Source: Mycobacteroides immunogenum
GTDB taxonomy: Bacteria; Actinomycetota; Actinomycetes; Mycobacteriales; Mycobacteriaceae
Assembly: GCF_001605725.1 (NCBI RefSeq)
Contig: NZ_CP011530.1
Span: 2,666,001-2,730,000, forward strand
DNA length: 64,000 nucleotides
Direction of reading: 5' to 3'
A program made the position numbers and the translations under genes. Shown in pieces: positions 17,174-25,246 of the stretch. Every line of letters starts with the position of its first letter. The stretch's first letter is position 1. The notes beneath the pieces are model-generated. The model worked only from the letters and a program-made list of their open reading frames with translations. It was not told where the DNA came from and made no database searches.

Positions 17174-17761
17174 CTAGCCGATCAATTGGCGAGTCAGCCT
17201 GCGCGCTAGGGCGATCGGGGCGACGGACTTCTCGACCTTTGAGGCGGTCAGCGCGCCGTCGTAGAGCAGTTGCACCTGCCGGGCCAGGGCGTCCGGGCGG
17301 GACAAGCCGGCCTCGCGCAACAGCGTCGCCACGGTGGCGCGAAACCACGCTCGATGGTCACGCACCGGTTCCCACTCTTGATCGGGGAATTCGGTCGCGG
17401 CATTGACATACAGGCAGCCACGGAAGTTCTTGGCCGCTGCACCGGCGGCAGCCAGATCGAAGAATGTCAGGAGCTTCGTGATGGGATCCCGATGAGTCGC
17501 GGCCGCCGCATTCCATCGGTTGCGATCACGCTGATCCAATTCTTCGAGGTAGGCCACGATGAGCGCGTTCTTGGATCCGTAGCTGCTGTACAGACTGGCC
17601 TTGGCAACTCCGGCCTCGCTCAAGATCTGATCTATCCCGACCGCCCGAATGCCCTGCGTCGCAAAGAGATCTGCGGCAGTTCGAAGGAGCCGATCGGCAG
17701 GTCCGAGCACACGTGCCGTCTGTGCGGCATCGGCGGCAGCAGGCGATGTGGCTGGGCTCAT
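17174..17761 (-). CDS. TetR family regulator
   Basis: A 195-residue repressor when started at 17761; the upstream in-frame start at 17821 would read through the operator palindrome. The helix-turn-helix is AADLFATQGIRAVGIDQILSEAGVAKASLYSSYGSK. The C-terminal ligand domain has GCLYVNAATEFPD, typical of a broad group of aldehyde/oxidative-stress TetR proteins. The 16-bp palindrome at 17792-17807 lies 31-46 bp upstream, in the gap to the divergent DUF4242/ABC operon, which is the probable target. Confidence 0.88.
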   Translation of the reverse strand: MSPATSPAAADAAQTARVLGPADRLLRTAADLFATQGIRAVGIDQILSEAGVAKASLYSSYGSKNALIVAYLEELDQRDRNRWNAAAATHRDPITKLLTFFDLAAAGAAAKNFRGCLYVNAATEFPDQEWEPVRDHRAWFRATVATLLREAGLSRPDALARQVQLLYDGALTASKVEKSVAPIALARRLTRQLIG

Positions 17762-17791
17762 GAGAGCAGGGTAGCTCAGTCCGCGGTCATA

Positions 17792-17807
17792 GACAGACCG
17801 GTCTGTC
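17792..17807. promoter_or_regulatory. 16-bp perfect palindrome, TetR operator candidate
   Basis: GACAGACCGGTCTGTC is a perfect palindrome in the gap between the divergent TetR gene and the DUF4242/ABC operon, and has the ACCGGT centre common to TetR operators. Confidence 0.75.
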
Positions 17808-17862
17808 CATGTAACTGTCACGTTGTCGCACAGAAGTCGTCCACCGAAGTTAGGAATGTGCC

Positions 17863-18393
17863 GTGCCGCTGCACCTGTATGAGATCGCTGTTGCCCCCGT
17901 GGAGAAGCCCGACGCCACGCAGCTCCTGAAGGAGATCGACGCGCGCATTCACCGAGACGGTGGTGAGCTCATCGAAGCCCAGGTGACACGTGCTGCCCGG
18001 AGAATCTTCGTCATCGCCGAGTTCAGTGGGGACGCAGTGCCGTGGGACGCGGCTTCCCTTGGTGTCGAGACGGTCTCGGGCCCGCACCGGGTGCGCCTGG
18101 TGGGTGCCGACCTAGACCAACTGAAGTCTGTGCGCCCGGCAGCGGGCTACCTGGTGGAATGGGATCTGCCCGCGGATCTGGATATGGAGACGTACCTGGC
18201 GCGCAAGAGGGCCAAGGCGCCCAAGTATGCCGATGTTCCCGAGGTGAGTTTTCTGCGTACGTATGTCCGTGAGGACATGGACAAGTGCCTGTGCTTCTAC
18301 GATGCTCCTGACGAGGATGCGGTGCTGCGGGCGCGTAAGGCTGTGGATACTCCCGTCGACAGATTGCATGGGCTCGGGGAAATCTCGCTATGA
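17863..18393 (+). CDS. DUF4242 domain protein
   Basis: A 176-residue protein starting at GTG 17863 with AGGA 7 nt upstream. The C-terminal half (VSFLRTYVREDMDKCLCFYDAPDEDAV) matches DUF4242, a ferredoxin-like fold with a conserved His/Cys set that binds nickel in one Streptomyces member; the N-terminal half looks like a second copy of a similar fold (LHLYEIAVAPVEKPDATQLL). It is the first gene of a five-gene operon with a flavoprotein and an ABC importer, to which it is joined by an ATGA overlap. Role unknown; a substrate- or metal-binding helper is plausible. Confidence 0.8.
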   Translation: MPLHLYEIAVAPVEKPDATQLLKEIDARIHRDGGELIEAQVTRAARRIFVIAEFSGDAVPWDAASLGVETVSGPHRVRLVGADLDQLKSVRPAAGYLVEWDLPADLDMETYLARKRAKAPKYADVPEVSFLRTYVREDMDKCLCFYDAPDEDAVLRARKAVDTPVDRLHGLGEISL

Positions 18394-19439
18394 CGGCGGC
18401 AGTGGCCCGGAACATCGACGATGCGCTGGAACGCGTCGTCGATGAGGTGACTGCGCGCGCGGCCGCTCTCGACACTGATCAGACCGACGTACGGATGGAC
18501 ATCGCGGCGCTGGGCGCGCACGGATTGTTCGATGCCGGTATCGCCGGTGCGGATCTCGCGCCGATGGTGCGGGTCATCGAGAGCGTCGCTACCGGCAGCC
18601 TGGCCGTGGGCTTCTCGGCCTGGGCACACCGCATGACCATCGAGTATGTGAGTCTGGCTCCTGAGGTCTTCCGTTCCGCGCATCTGCCCGGGCTGATTCT
18701 CGGACAGCGCCCCGGAGTCACCGCCATGGCGGCCGGCCTCAAACAGGTCGCGGGCTTGGGGGAGGTTCCGCTACGGGCCTCGAAGCATCCCGATGGGCTG
18801 CGTATCACCGGTCCGATCCGATGGGCCTCCAACGTCTTCCCGAACGCGCTGATGGTGCTGCCGGCACTCGGGGCGGACGGCGCCACCTACGTGGCCGCTA
18901 TTGATGTCGGTGCGCACGGGGTGTGCATCGAGCGGCCCCCCAACCTGATGGCGCTGACGGCTACCGGGTCGACGGCGCTGCGGCTGGACAATGTCCGGGT
19001 TCCCCATGAGAACGTGCTCAGTACCGACCTGCCCGGGTTTGTGACGCGCATCCGGCCGGCTTTCCTGTTGCTTCAGACAGCCTTTTGCTCTGGAGTCAGC
19101 GGCACGGCGCTACGGGGAGCGCGATCCGCGCGTGGGGTACTCGCCGATCAGTTCGGCGCCGAACTCGATGAGCTCGCCCAGCAATACCACGGGCTCCGAG
19201 AACGTCTTTACCGCTACGCGGCCGCTCCTGGGACGCCGAGCGTCGCGGAGCTGCTGAGATTGCGGCTCGACGCGGCCGAGTTGGCCGGTCGGGCGTCCCG
19301 GCTCGAGTTCACCTTGGCCGGTGGCACCGGGTACGCGCTGGGCACCGCGGCCAACCGTCGGTTCCGCGAGGCCGCCTTTCTCCCTATCCAGTCACCCTCG
19401 GAAGGACAGCTGCGGTGGGAACTGACGCAGTACGAATAA
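18390..19439 (+). CDS. Acyl-CoA-dehydrogenase-like flavoprotein (possible monooxygenase)
   Basis: A 349-residue protein of the acyl-CoA dehydrogenase fold, with SVATGSLAVGFSAWAHRM, the central LRITGPIRWASNVFP and LDNVRVPHENVLS segments, and a C-terminal four-helix bundle. It lacks the typical acyl-CoA dehydrogenase catalytic-Glu and CoA-binding patterns I would expect, which suits the DszC/SfnB-like group of flavin monooxygenases. Being in an operon with a nitrate/sulfonate-type importer, it may oxidise the imported compound. It overlaps both neighbours (4 bp upstream, 25 bp downstream). Confidence 0.75.
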   Translation: MTAAVARNIDDALERVVDEVTARAAALDTDQTDVRMDIAALGAHGLFDAGIAGADLAPMVRVIESVATGSLAVGFSAWAHRMTIEYVSLAPEVFRSAHLPGLILGQRPGVTAMAAGLKQVAGLGEVPLRASKHPDGLRITGPIRWASNVFPNALMVLPALGADGATYVAAIDVGAHGVCIERPPNLMALTATGSTALRLDNVRVPHENVLSTDLPGFVTRIRPAFLLLQTAFCSGVSGTALRGARSARGVLADQFGAELDELAQQYHGLRERLYRYAAAPGTPSVAELLRLRLDAAELAGRASRLEFTLAGGTGYALGTAANRRFREAAFLPIQSPSEGQLRWELTQYE

Positions 19440-20143
19440 CTCACGGCACCAAGCGGTTCGGGTCGACCACGGCATTCCGCGATATCGACGTTCGGGTGGC
19501 CTTCGGCGAATTCTTGGCGATTCTCGGTCCCAGTGGCAGCGGGAAATCCACCCTGTTGCGCGTGCTGGCGGGACTGGACGAGTTGGACGCCGGAGACATC
19601 GTGTGGGCCTCGCACGGCGGACGGCCGAGAACCGGCGTCGTATTCCAGGACGCCCTGCTGATGCCGTGGCTGACAGTTGCGCAGAACATCGCCTTCGCCG
19701 GGCGGTTCGCGGCGCACCGCGCGGCTTTCGATGACGCGCACGTGTGCGACCTGGTCAGCCATTTCGGGCTCCAACAGCTTTCGGGCCGATATCCGGACCA
19801 ATTGTCAGGTGGGCAGGCTCAGCGTGTCGCGATTCTCCGTGCTGCGGCGACCCGGCCGGCGCTGCTGTTACTGGACGAACCGTTCAGCGCGCTCGATCCC
19901 GTGACGCGCGCCGATCTGCAAGCCTGGCTGGCGAAGCTGGCCGATGAGTTGGCGGTCACCGTTGTCCTGGTAACCCATGACGTCGATGAGGCGTTGTCCC
20001 TTGCCCACCGGGTGATGCTGCTCGGAGACGACGGGACGATCCGTCAGGAGTGGGTGCTCACGGACGATGCGCCGGGGGACAGGCCCGAAATACGCCGGCA
20101 GATCCTTGCCCAGTATCAGCCGATCGAAGCCGTGCTCCGGTGA
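19415..20143 (+). CDS. ABC transporter ATP-binding protein (nitrate/sulfonate/taurine type)
   Basis: A 242-residue ATPase with Walker A (GPSGSGKST), Q-loop (VVFQDALLMPWLTVAQN), ABC signature (LSGGQAQRV), Walker B (LLLLDEPFSALD) and the H-loop (LVTHDVDEA). The PW-L-T-V segment after the Q-loop is typical of the SsuB/TauB/NrtC group. GTG 19415 has GGAAGGA 8 nt upstream, placing its start inside the end of the flavoprotein gene. It works with the binding protein and permease that follow. Confidence 0.93.
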   Translation: MGTDAVRITHGTKRFGSTTAFRDIDVRVAFGEFLAILGPSGSGKSTLLRVLAGLDELDAGDIVWASHGGRPRTGVVFQDALLMPWLTVAQNIAFAGRFAAHRAAFDDAHVCDLVSHFGLQQLSGRYPDQLSGGQAQRVAILRAAATRPALLLLDEPFSALDPVTRADLQAWLAKLADELAVTVVLVTHDVDEALSLAHRVMLLGDDGTIRQEWVLTDDAPGDRPEIRRQILAQYQPIEAVLR

Positions 20144-21309
20144 ACGGGGACACGCCGCGTCGTACAGTTCTGGCGGGTGCGGCGGGGATAACTGCCGCAG
20201 CAGGTCTTTTCGGCGCCGCCGGGCTGATTCGTGCCGCCGGCTCCGATGCCACGAATGCCACCGGGCGACTGCGAATCGGGTATCTGCCGATCACCGACGC
20301 GGCGCCACTGTTGCTCGCACATTCCGCTGGGCTGTACCCGGCAGGCACCGTCAGTGCCGCGAAACCGGTGTTGTTCCGCAGTTGGGCCGCGCTGGCGGAG
20401 GCGTTCCTGGCGCGGCAGATCGACATCGCGCATCTGCTGATGCCCATGGCCATTCAGCTGCGGCAGGTGCTGGGCCACGGTGTTCGGGTGCTTGGCTGGA
20501 ATCACACCAACGGATCGGCACTCACTGTGGCCCCGGACATCGAGCACCTTGAAGACCTCGCGGGTACTCAGGTGGCCATTCCGTTCTGGTGGTCGATTCA
20601 CAACATCGTGTTGCAAGAACTGTTGCGCGATCATGGGTTGCGGCCGGTCATCCGCAGCGCCGCCTCGCGTGCCCGGCGCACGGTCGAGCTGGTGGTCATG
20701 AGTCCTTCCGATATGGTTCCGGCGCTGGCGAATCAATCGATCGGTGGCTATGTCGTGGCTGATCCTTTCAACGCCATCGCACAGATCAAGAAGATCGGGC
20801 GGATTCATACATTTCTCGGCGATGTGTGGCGTGACCACGCGTGCTGCGTCTTGGTCACCCGCGAGGATGTGATCGAAAGCTACGCCCCGGCAGTGCAGGG
20901 TGTTACCGATGCGGTGGTCACCGCCCAGCTCCGGATTACCGCCGACAGAAAGCTGGCGGCGGCCGCGCTCGGTGGTGGCAAGTATCTGCCGCAACCCGTA
21001 CCCGCGGTCCAGACGGCGCTGACCTACCCGAATCTGCCGTATCCGTTGCATCACCCGGATTGGCTGCCGCAACGTGTGGGATATCAGCCATTTCCCTATC
21101 GGAGCTTCACCCAGCGATTGGTTGAGTCGATGCACGAGACGGTTGTCGACGGTGATCGCGGGTTCCTGGATCGGCTCGATCCGGCGCGAGTGCACGACGA
21201 TCTGGTCGACGACACCTTTGTGCGCAGTGCGATTGCCGCGTACGGGGGACCGGAGGCCTTCGGCATCACGCCCGGCTTCACTCGAACAGAACAGATACAG
21301 ACGTTATGA
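20140..21309 (+). CDS. ABC transporter substrate-binding protein, Tat-exported
   Basis: A 389-residue NMT1/SsuA-like periplasmic binding protein. The GTG at 20140 overlaps the ATPase stop (GTGA). The N-terminal TPRRTVLAGAAG is a twin-arginine motif followed by an Ala/Gly-rich hydrophobic stretch. The mature part begins LRIGYLPITDAAPLL, then ARQIDIAHLLMPMA and GTQVAIPFWWSIHNIVLQELL, typical of nitrate/sulfonate/taurine/pyrimidine-precursor binding proteins. The ligand is unknown. An earlier in-frame start (20050) lies inside the ATPase gene and is rejected. Confidence 0.9.
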   Translation: MNGDTPRRTVLAGAAGITAAAGLFGAAGLIRAAGSDATNATGRLRIGYLPITDAAPLLLAHSAGLYPAGTVSAAKPVLFRSWAALAEAFLARQIDIAHLLMPMAIQLRQVLGHGVRVLGWNHTNGSALTVAPDIEHLEDLAGTQVAIPFWWSIHNIVLQELLRDHGLRPVIRSAASRARRTVELVVMSPSDMVPALANQSIGGYVVADPFNAIAQIKKIGRIHTFLGDVWRDHACCVLVTREDVIESYAPAVQGVTDAVVTAQLRITADRKLAAAALGGGKYLPQPVPAVQTALTYPNLPYPLHHPDWLPQRVGYQPFPYRSFTQRLVESMHETVVDGDRGFLDRLDPARVHDDLVDDTFVRSAIAAYGGPEAFGITPGFTRTEQIQTL

Positions 21310-22121
21310 GCATCGTGCCCCCTGTCACCGCCACCAGCACGCCGGCGCCGCGAAAGTCCCTACTGTTGAACAAGTTATTGGCGCCCGGACTGGCCATCGC
21401 GACGAGTATCGTGCTGTGGTGGCTGGCTAGCGCAGTGCTCAGCCAACCACATTCGCTCTTGCGGCAGACAGGCCCGGACAAGGTGTGGCCCGCCGCGATC
21501 GATCTGTTGAATCGCGGGGTATTGCTGCAGGATGCGGGAGTCAGTCTGTGGCGATTGTTGATCGGGCTATCGCTGGCCGCTGTGATCGGCGTCCCGCTGG
21601 GTTTGTTACTGGGGGTGAGCGCCACCGCTGAGCGTGCCGCACGTCCCCTCATCCAGTTTCTCAGGATGATCTCACCGCTTTCCTGGACGCCCATCGCGGT
21701 GGCTGTCTTCGGCATCGGGAACCAGCCGGTCATTTTTCTCATCGCCGCGGCGGCGGTATGGCCGATCCTCATCAACACCACGGCGGGCATTCACGCCATC
21801 GAACCCGGGTACCTGGATGTGGCGCGGTCGTTTCATGCCACCCGATTCGAGGTCCTCACCTCGGTGCTTCTTCCGGGGATACGCAGCCACATCCAGACCG
21901 GTGTACGTATCGCCCTGGGTATCGCCTGGGTTGTCCTTGTTCCTGCTGAAATGCTGGGTGTGCGATCAGGTTTGGGCTATCAGATACTCAACGCACGCGA
22001 CCAGCTGGCCTACGACCAGGTGGTAGCGGTCATCGTGGTGATAGGGGCGCTCGGATACGCTCTGGATGTGGCGGCGAGAAGGCTGCTGGCGCCGGGGTTA
22101 CGCGTACCGGGTGGCGGGTAG
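21306..22121 (+). CDS. ABC transporter permease (SsuC/TauC/NrtB type)
   Basis: A 271-residue membrane protein with six hydrophobic segments. The EAA-loop consensus for coupling to the ATPase is visible in AIEPGYLDVARSFHATRFEVLTSVLLPG. It overlaps the binding-protein gene by ATGA. It closes the operon DUF4242, flavoprotein, ATPase, binding protein, permease; the next gene is 42 bp away with its own ribosome site. Confidence 0.93.
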   Translation: MSIVPPVTATSTPAPRKSLLLNKLLAPGLAIATSIVLWWLASAVLSQPHSLLRQTGPDKVWPAAIDLLNRGVLLQDAGVSLWRLLIGLSLAAVIGVPLGLLLGVSATAERAARPLIQFLRMISPLSWTPIAVAVFGIGNQPVIFLIAAAAVWPILINTTAGIHAIEPGYLDVARSFHATRFEVLTSVLLPGIRSHIQTGVRIALGIAWVVLVPAEMLGVRSGLGYQILNARDQLAYDQVVAVIVVIGALGYALDVAARRLLAPGLRVPGGG

Positions 22122-22162
22122 GCTCACCCGAACCGCGTTACCCGATACCGGAGGTGGTTCGC

Positions 22163-22414
22163 ATGAACTTGATTACCCGCCGTCTGCTCATGACAGCGGC
22201 CGCGACGTTGATGCCGATCACCGCGCTCTCCGGCATGTCGCCCGCGATCGGCGCCGCCGACCCGATCGTGCCCAATTGCCCAGGTGGATGGTGGGATCCA
22301 GCCGCCAACATCTGTCGGCCACCGGTATCGACGACGCCCCTGAACTGTGAGAACGGTTGGTGGTGGGACCCGGTGGGCAACGTGTGCCGCCCGCCGGTGA
22401 TCCCGCCTCAGTAA
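22163..22414 (+). CDS. Small secreted protein with a duplicated Cys-GWWDP-Cys repeat
   Basis: An 83-residue exported protein. GGAGG at 22150-22154 sets the ATG at 22163 over the earlier in-frame 22154. A signal peptide (MNLITRRLLMTAAATLMPITA, cleavage near IGAAD) is followed by two near-identical units of about 19 residues: NCPGGWWDPAANICRPPV and NCENGWWWDPVGNVCRPPV. Each unit has two cysteines, likely forming a small disulfide-closed loop exposing Trp. Function is unknown; related short Trp/Cys units occur in mycobacterial exported proteins. The stop is 1 bp from the convergent enoyl-CoA hydratase gene. Confidence 0.78.
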   Translation: MNLITRRLLMTAAATLMPITALSGMSPAIGAADPIVPNCPGGWWDPAANICRPPVSTTPLNCENGWWWDPVGNVCRPPVIPPQ

Positions 22415-22415
22415 G

Positions 22416-23066
22416 TCAGGCCGCCAGCGCCGCTGCGGTCGCGGAGAACATGGTCGCCTTGATGGCACCGAGCGTCCCGCTGTCCTTGCCCACCAGAGGC
22501 CTCGCCAGATCGACTGCGGCGCTCAGCACTTCGTGTTCAGTGGCGGCCCGATCGGCCAGCCCGGCCGCTACGGCGGCTTCTGCTCCGTAGCGGTGCCCGG
22601 TAGTCATGGCGGTGACCGCCGTCTGTGGAGCCACCTTGGACTGGATGAGGCTGGCCATTCCTGGCGTGAACGGGATGTTGATATCGACCTCGGGGAAGCA
22701 CAGGTATCCCCGGTCGGACCGCATCACCCGGTAGTCGTGGGCAACAGCAAGCATCGCACCAGCCCCAAACGCATGGCCGTTGATCGCGGCCACGGTCGGC
22801 AGGCCGAAGGTGAGCAGCCGGCTGAGTAGGGCTTGCACACGCGCTACATACCAATCGGCGCGATCAGCATGGGTCATGAGCCAATCCAGATCCAGCCCGT
22901 TCGAATAGAACTTTCCGGATGCCACGGTCACCAACGCCTGTGCTTGCGTCAGCGCGGCGTCGAGCAGACCGTCGACGGTATCCAGCCAGTCGGGGGAGAA
23001 GCGGTTCTCGTCGGTGCCGAGATTCAGAACCGCGATGGTGTCCTGAAATTCGAGGGTGGGAGTCAT
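22416..23066 (-). CDS. Enoyl-CoA hydratase/isomerase family protein
   Basis: A 216-residue crotonase-fold protein. ATG 23066 has AAAGGA 8 nt upstream and overlaps the TetR stop as ATGA; longer in-frame starts lie inside the TetR gene and are rejected. The oxyanion-hole segments are LVTVASGKFYSNGLDLDW and AAINGHAFGAGAMLAVAHDYRVM. The fold is short for the family and lacks the second catalytic Glu pattern typical of hydratases, so isomerase or other activity is possible. Operon with the TetR gene suggests local regulation. Confidence 0.85.
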   Translation of the reverse strand: MTPTLEFQDTIAVLNLGTDENRFSPDWLDTVDGLLDAALTQAQALVTVASGKFYSNGLDLDWLMTHADRADWYVARVQALLSRLLTFGLPTVAAINGHAFGAGAMLAVAHDYRVMRSDRGYLCFPEVDINIPFTPGMASLIQSKVAPQTAVTAMTTGHRYGAEAAVAAGLADRAATEHEVLSAAVDLARPLVGKDSGTLGAIKATMFSATAAALAA

Positions 23067-23725
23067 GACGCGTTTCCTTTCGTGGTGGTGGCCTTGCTTT
23101 TTGGGCTCATCGGGGGTGGATCGAGGGCGAGAATGGCGCGTACCGCAGCCGCCAGACGTGCGCGGGTGGCCGTGTCGGGCGGGCGGCGCCCGCGCAGTAG
23201 CAGACCGCTGGGCAATCCCACGATGCAATCCTCGATGACCTGCACCGCCCGTCCGTCCTCGCGGCCCCACAGCGCTCGCGACAGCCGGACGAACAGAGCG
23301 ACCAACCGGGAGTCGATACCCGCCATGGCATCAGAAACTCCCTGCGGCACATCAGATCCGAGAAGATCCTCGCGCCGCACGCGCAGGACCAATCGAGACG
23401 ATTCAGGGAAGCGTTCCGCGAAGGACACGGGAGTATCGGCCGCGGCGACCACGGCGTTCACCGCAGCGGTTTCAACGGGCCCGCTCACCGACAGCGCGCC
23501 GTCCACGGCGTCGCGTTGCATATCGAGAAATCTTTGCGCAGCGCGCAACCAGGCCTGCCCAACCATCCCCCCGCGAGATCCGAAGGCGTGGTAGATGGCG
23601 CCATTGGAGATACCCGTTACCTGGGACACCGCTCGAACCGTCACTGCCGCCGGACCGTCTTCCACCGCGATGCGCTCGGTGGCATCGAGCAGATCGCCGA
23701 CGGAATGGATACGCGGGCGAGGCAC
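23063..23725 (-). CDS. TetR family regulator
   Basis: A 220-residue repressor started at GTG 23725; the longer frame from 23896 would read through the operator and overlap the divergent P450 gene. The helix-turn-helix is VRAVSQVTGISNGAIYHAFGSRGGMV. It precedes the crotonase-fold gene with an ATGA overlap and is divergent from the cytochrome P450 gene. The 22-bp inverted repeat at 23736-23757 lies 10 bp upstream of its start, so it probably autoregulates and may also control the P450. Confidence 0.86.
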   Translation of the reverse strand: MPRPRIHSVGDLLDATERIAVEDGPAAVTVRAVSQVTGISNGAIYHAFGSRGGMVGQAWLRAAQRFLDMQRDAVDGALSVSGPVETAAVNAVVAAADTPVSFAERFPESSRLVLRVRREDLLGSDVPQGVSDAMAGIDSRLVALFVRLSRALWGREDGRAVQVIEDCIVGLPSGLLLRGRRPPDTATRARLAAAVRAILALDPPPMSPKSKATTTKGNAS

Positions 23726-23735
23726 ACGGGAAGGA

Positions 23736-23757
23736 TAACAGAGCAACTGCTCTGTTA
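23736..23757. promoter_or_regulatory. Perfect inverted repeat TAACAGAGCA-N2-TGCTCTGTTA, operator candidate
   Basis: Two exact 10-bp arms separated by AC, located between the TetR start (23725) and the divergent P450 start (23851). Length and symmetry fit a TetR dimer site. Confidence 0.8.
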
Positions 23758-23850
23758 CCGCGCCGACGACTTGCTTACAGAGAAACAGTGTGTACTCTCT
23801 TGAGAGAAATACAGATTGTTTCTCATTATTAATCGACGTCAGGACGCTCC

Positions 23851-25236
23851 GTGACACTGGATGTAGAGAACGACTCATCAGCGGTCGCGACTGCACCCAT
23901 GCCCGGCCTCCCTACGCCGGGGCGAGTGCTGGGCGCCGCGTGCGGAGCGCTCTACGGCATGGGATACCTACTTGGCGGCGAGCGACTACTCTTGCCGACT
24001 CTCCGTCATTTCGGACCCGTCATGCGGGCGACGATGCCGGGATTCGGAGACCTGGCGATAGTGTCCGACCCGGTGTTGGCTAAGGAGGTCCTCACCGCCG
24101 CGCCAGATATCCTGCTGGGCGGCGAGGGCGTGGGACCTGCTGCGGCGATTTACGGCGCGGGTTCGATGTTCGTCCAAGAAGAGCCCGAACATCTTCGTCG
24201 GCGGAAACTGTTGACACCGCCGCTTCACGGACGGGCGCTGGATTCGTACCTACCAGTGATCGAACGTGCCACGACCTCTGCCATCTCGTCATGGCCCACG
24301 GATCGACCCTTCCAGATGCTGAATGCGGCAAGACATCTGATGCTTGATGTAATCGTCAAGGTAGTCTTTGGCGTCTCTGAACCCGACGATGTCCGTCGCC
24401 TCGGGGCCCCGTTCGAACGCCTGCTGGAACTCGGCGTGTCCGAACAGGTGACACTTCGCTACGCCATGCGGCAGCTGGGTGCGTTGCGCTGGTGGCCGCG
24501 GCTATCCAGGATCAATCGCGATATCGACCACACAGTGCGGTCGCTGATCACCGAACGTCGCTTCGATCCACACCTGGGAGAGCGGCGCGATATCCTCTCC
24601 ATCCTGATGCGCGCGGTCGATTATCACGGAGAAGGCCTGTCCGACAATGAAATCCGCGATGACTTGATAACCTTGATGTTGGCCGGGCATGAAACCACAG
24701 CTACCACGCTCGCCTGGGTTGTGGATCTACTGCTACACCGCCCCGAAGCGCTGGATCGCGTGAGCGCCGAAGCCCGGACCGGTGAGCACGGCTACACCAC
24801 GGCGGTCATCAACGAGACACTACGGCTGCGCCCCCCGGTGCCCTTCACCGGCCGCTACACCGCGGCCCCGTTCCGCCTCGCCGGCTGCACCGTCGCGCCC
24901 GGCACGCGGATCGTTGTGCACATCAACGCGATCAACCACGATCCGGGCATCTATCCAGATCCGGAACGATTCCTACCCGAGCGTTTCTTGGACGCGCGGC
25001 CGCAGACATACGCCTGGTTGCCGTTCGGCGGCGGGATCAAACGTTGCCTCGGAGCAAGTTTTTCGATGCTCGAACTGCAAACTGTATTGCATACGATCTT
25101 GCGTAGCGGCGAGTTTCGGGCTGCGGCAAAGAGGCCGGAAAAACCGGTGCGCCGCTCCGTGGTACTGGTACCGCGTCATGGAACACGGGTCTATTACCGT
25201 CCCTTTGCGCCGCACGAGCGAGCGTCGGCCATCTAA
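23851..25236 (+). CDS. Cytochrome P450
   Basis: A 461-residue P450 starting at GTG 23851 with AGGA 6 nt upstream. Signatures: I-helix AGHETT (278-283), K-helix ETLR (322-325), PERF (371-374) and the haem-binding loop FGGGIKRCLG with C399. The overall type resembles the mycobacterial CYP138-like group with lipophilic substrates; I cannot name the substrate. It is the first gene of a probable three-gene unit with a second TetR and a membrane protein (gaps of 10 and 2 bp). Confidence 0.93.
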   Translation: MTLDVENDSSAVATAPMPGLPTPGRVLGAACGALYGMGYLLGGERLLLPTLRHFGPVMRATMPGFGDLAIVSDPVLAKEVLTAAPDILLGGEGVGPAAAIYGAGSMFVQEEPEHLRRRKLLTPPLHGRALDSYLPVIERATTSAISSWPTDRPFQMLNAARHLMLDVIVKVVFGVSEPDDVRRLGAPFERLLELGVSEQVTLRYAMRQLGALRWWPRLSRINRDIDHTVRSLITERRFDPHLGERRDILSILMRAVDYHGEGLSDNEIRDDLITLMLAGHETTATTLAWVVDLLLHRPEALDRVSAEARTGEHGYTTAVINETLRLRPPVPFTGRYTAAPFRLAGCTVAPGTRIVVHINAINHDPGIYPDPERFLPERFLDARPQTYAWLPFGGGIKRCLGASFSMLELQTVLHTILRSGEFRAAAKRPEKPVRRSVVLVPRHGTRVYYRPFAPHERASAI

Positions 25237-25246
25237 TGTCGGCGGG

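Noticed and set aside
24782..25246. A 155-residue N-terminal extension of the TetR at 25247
   Set aside because: It is the out-of-frame translation of the P450 C-terminus; TetR proteins do not carry it.
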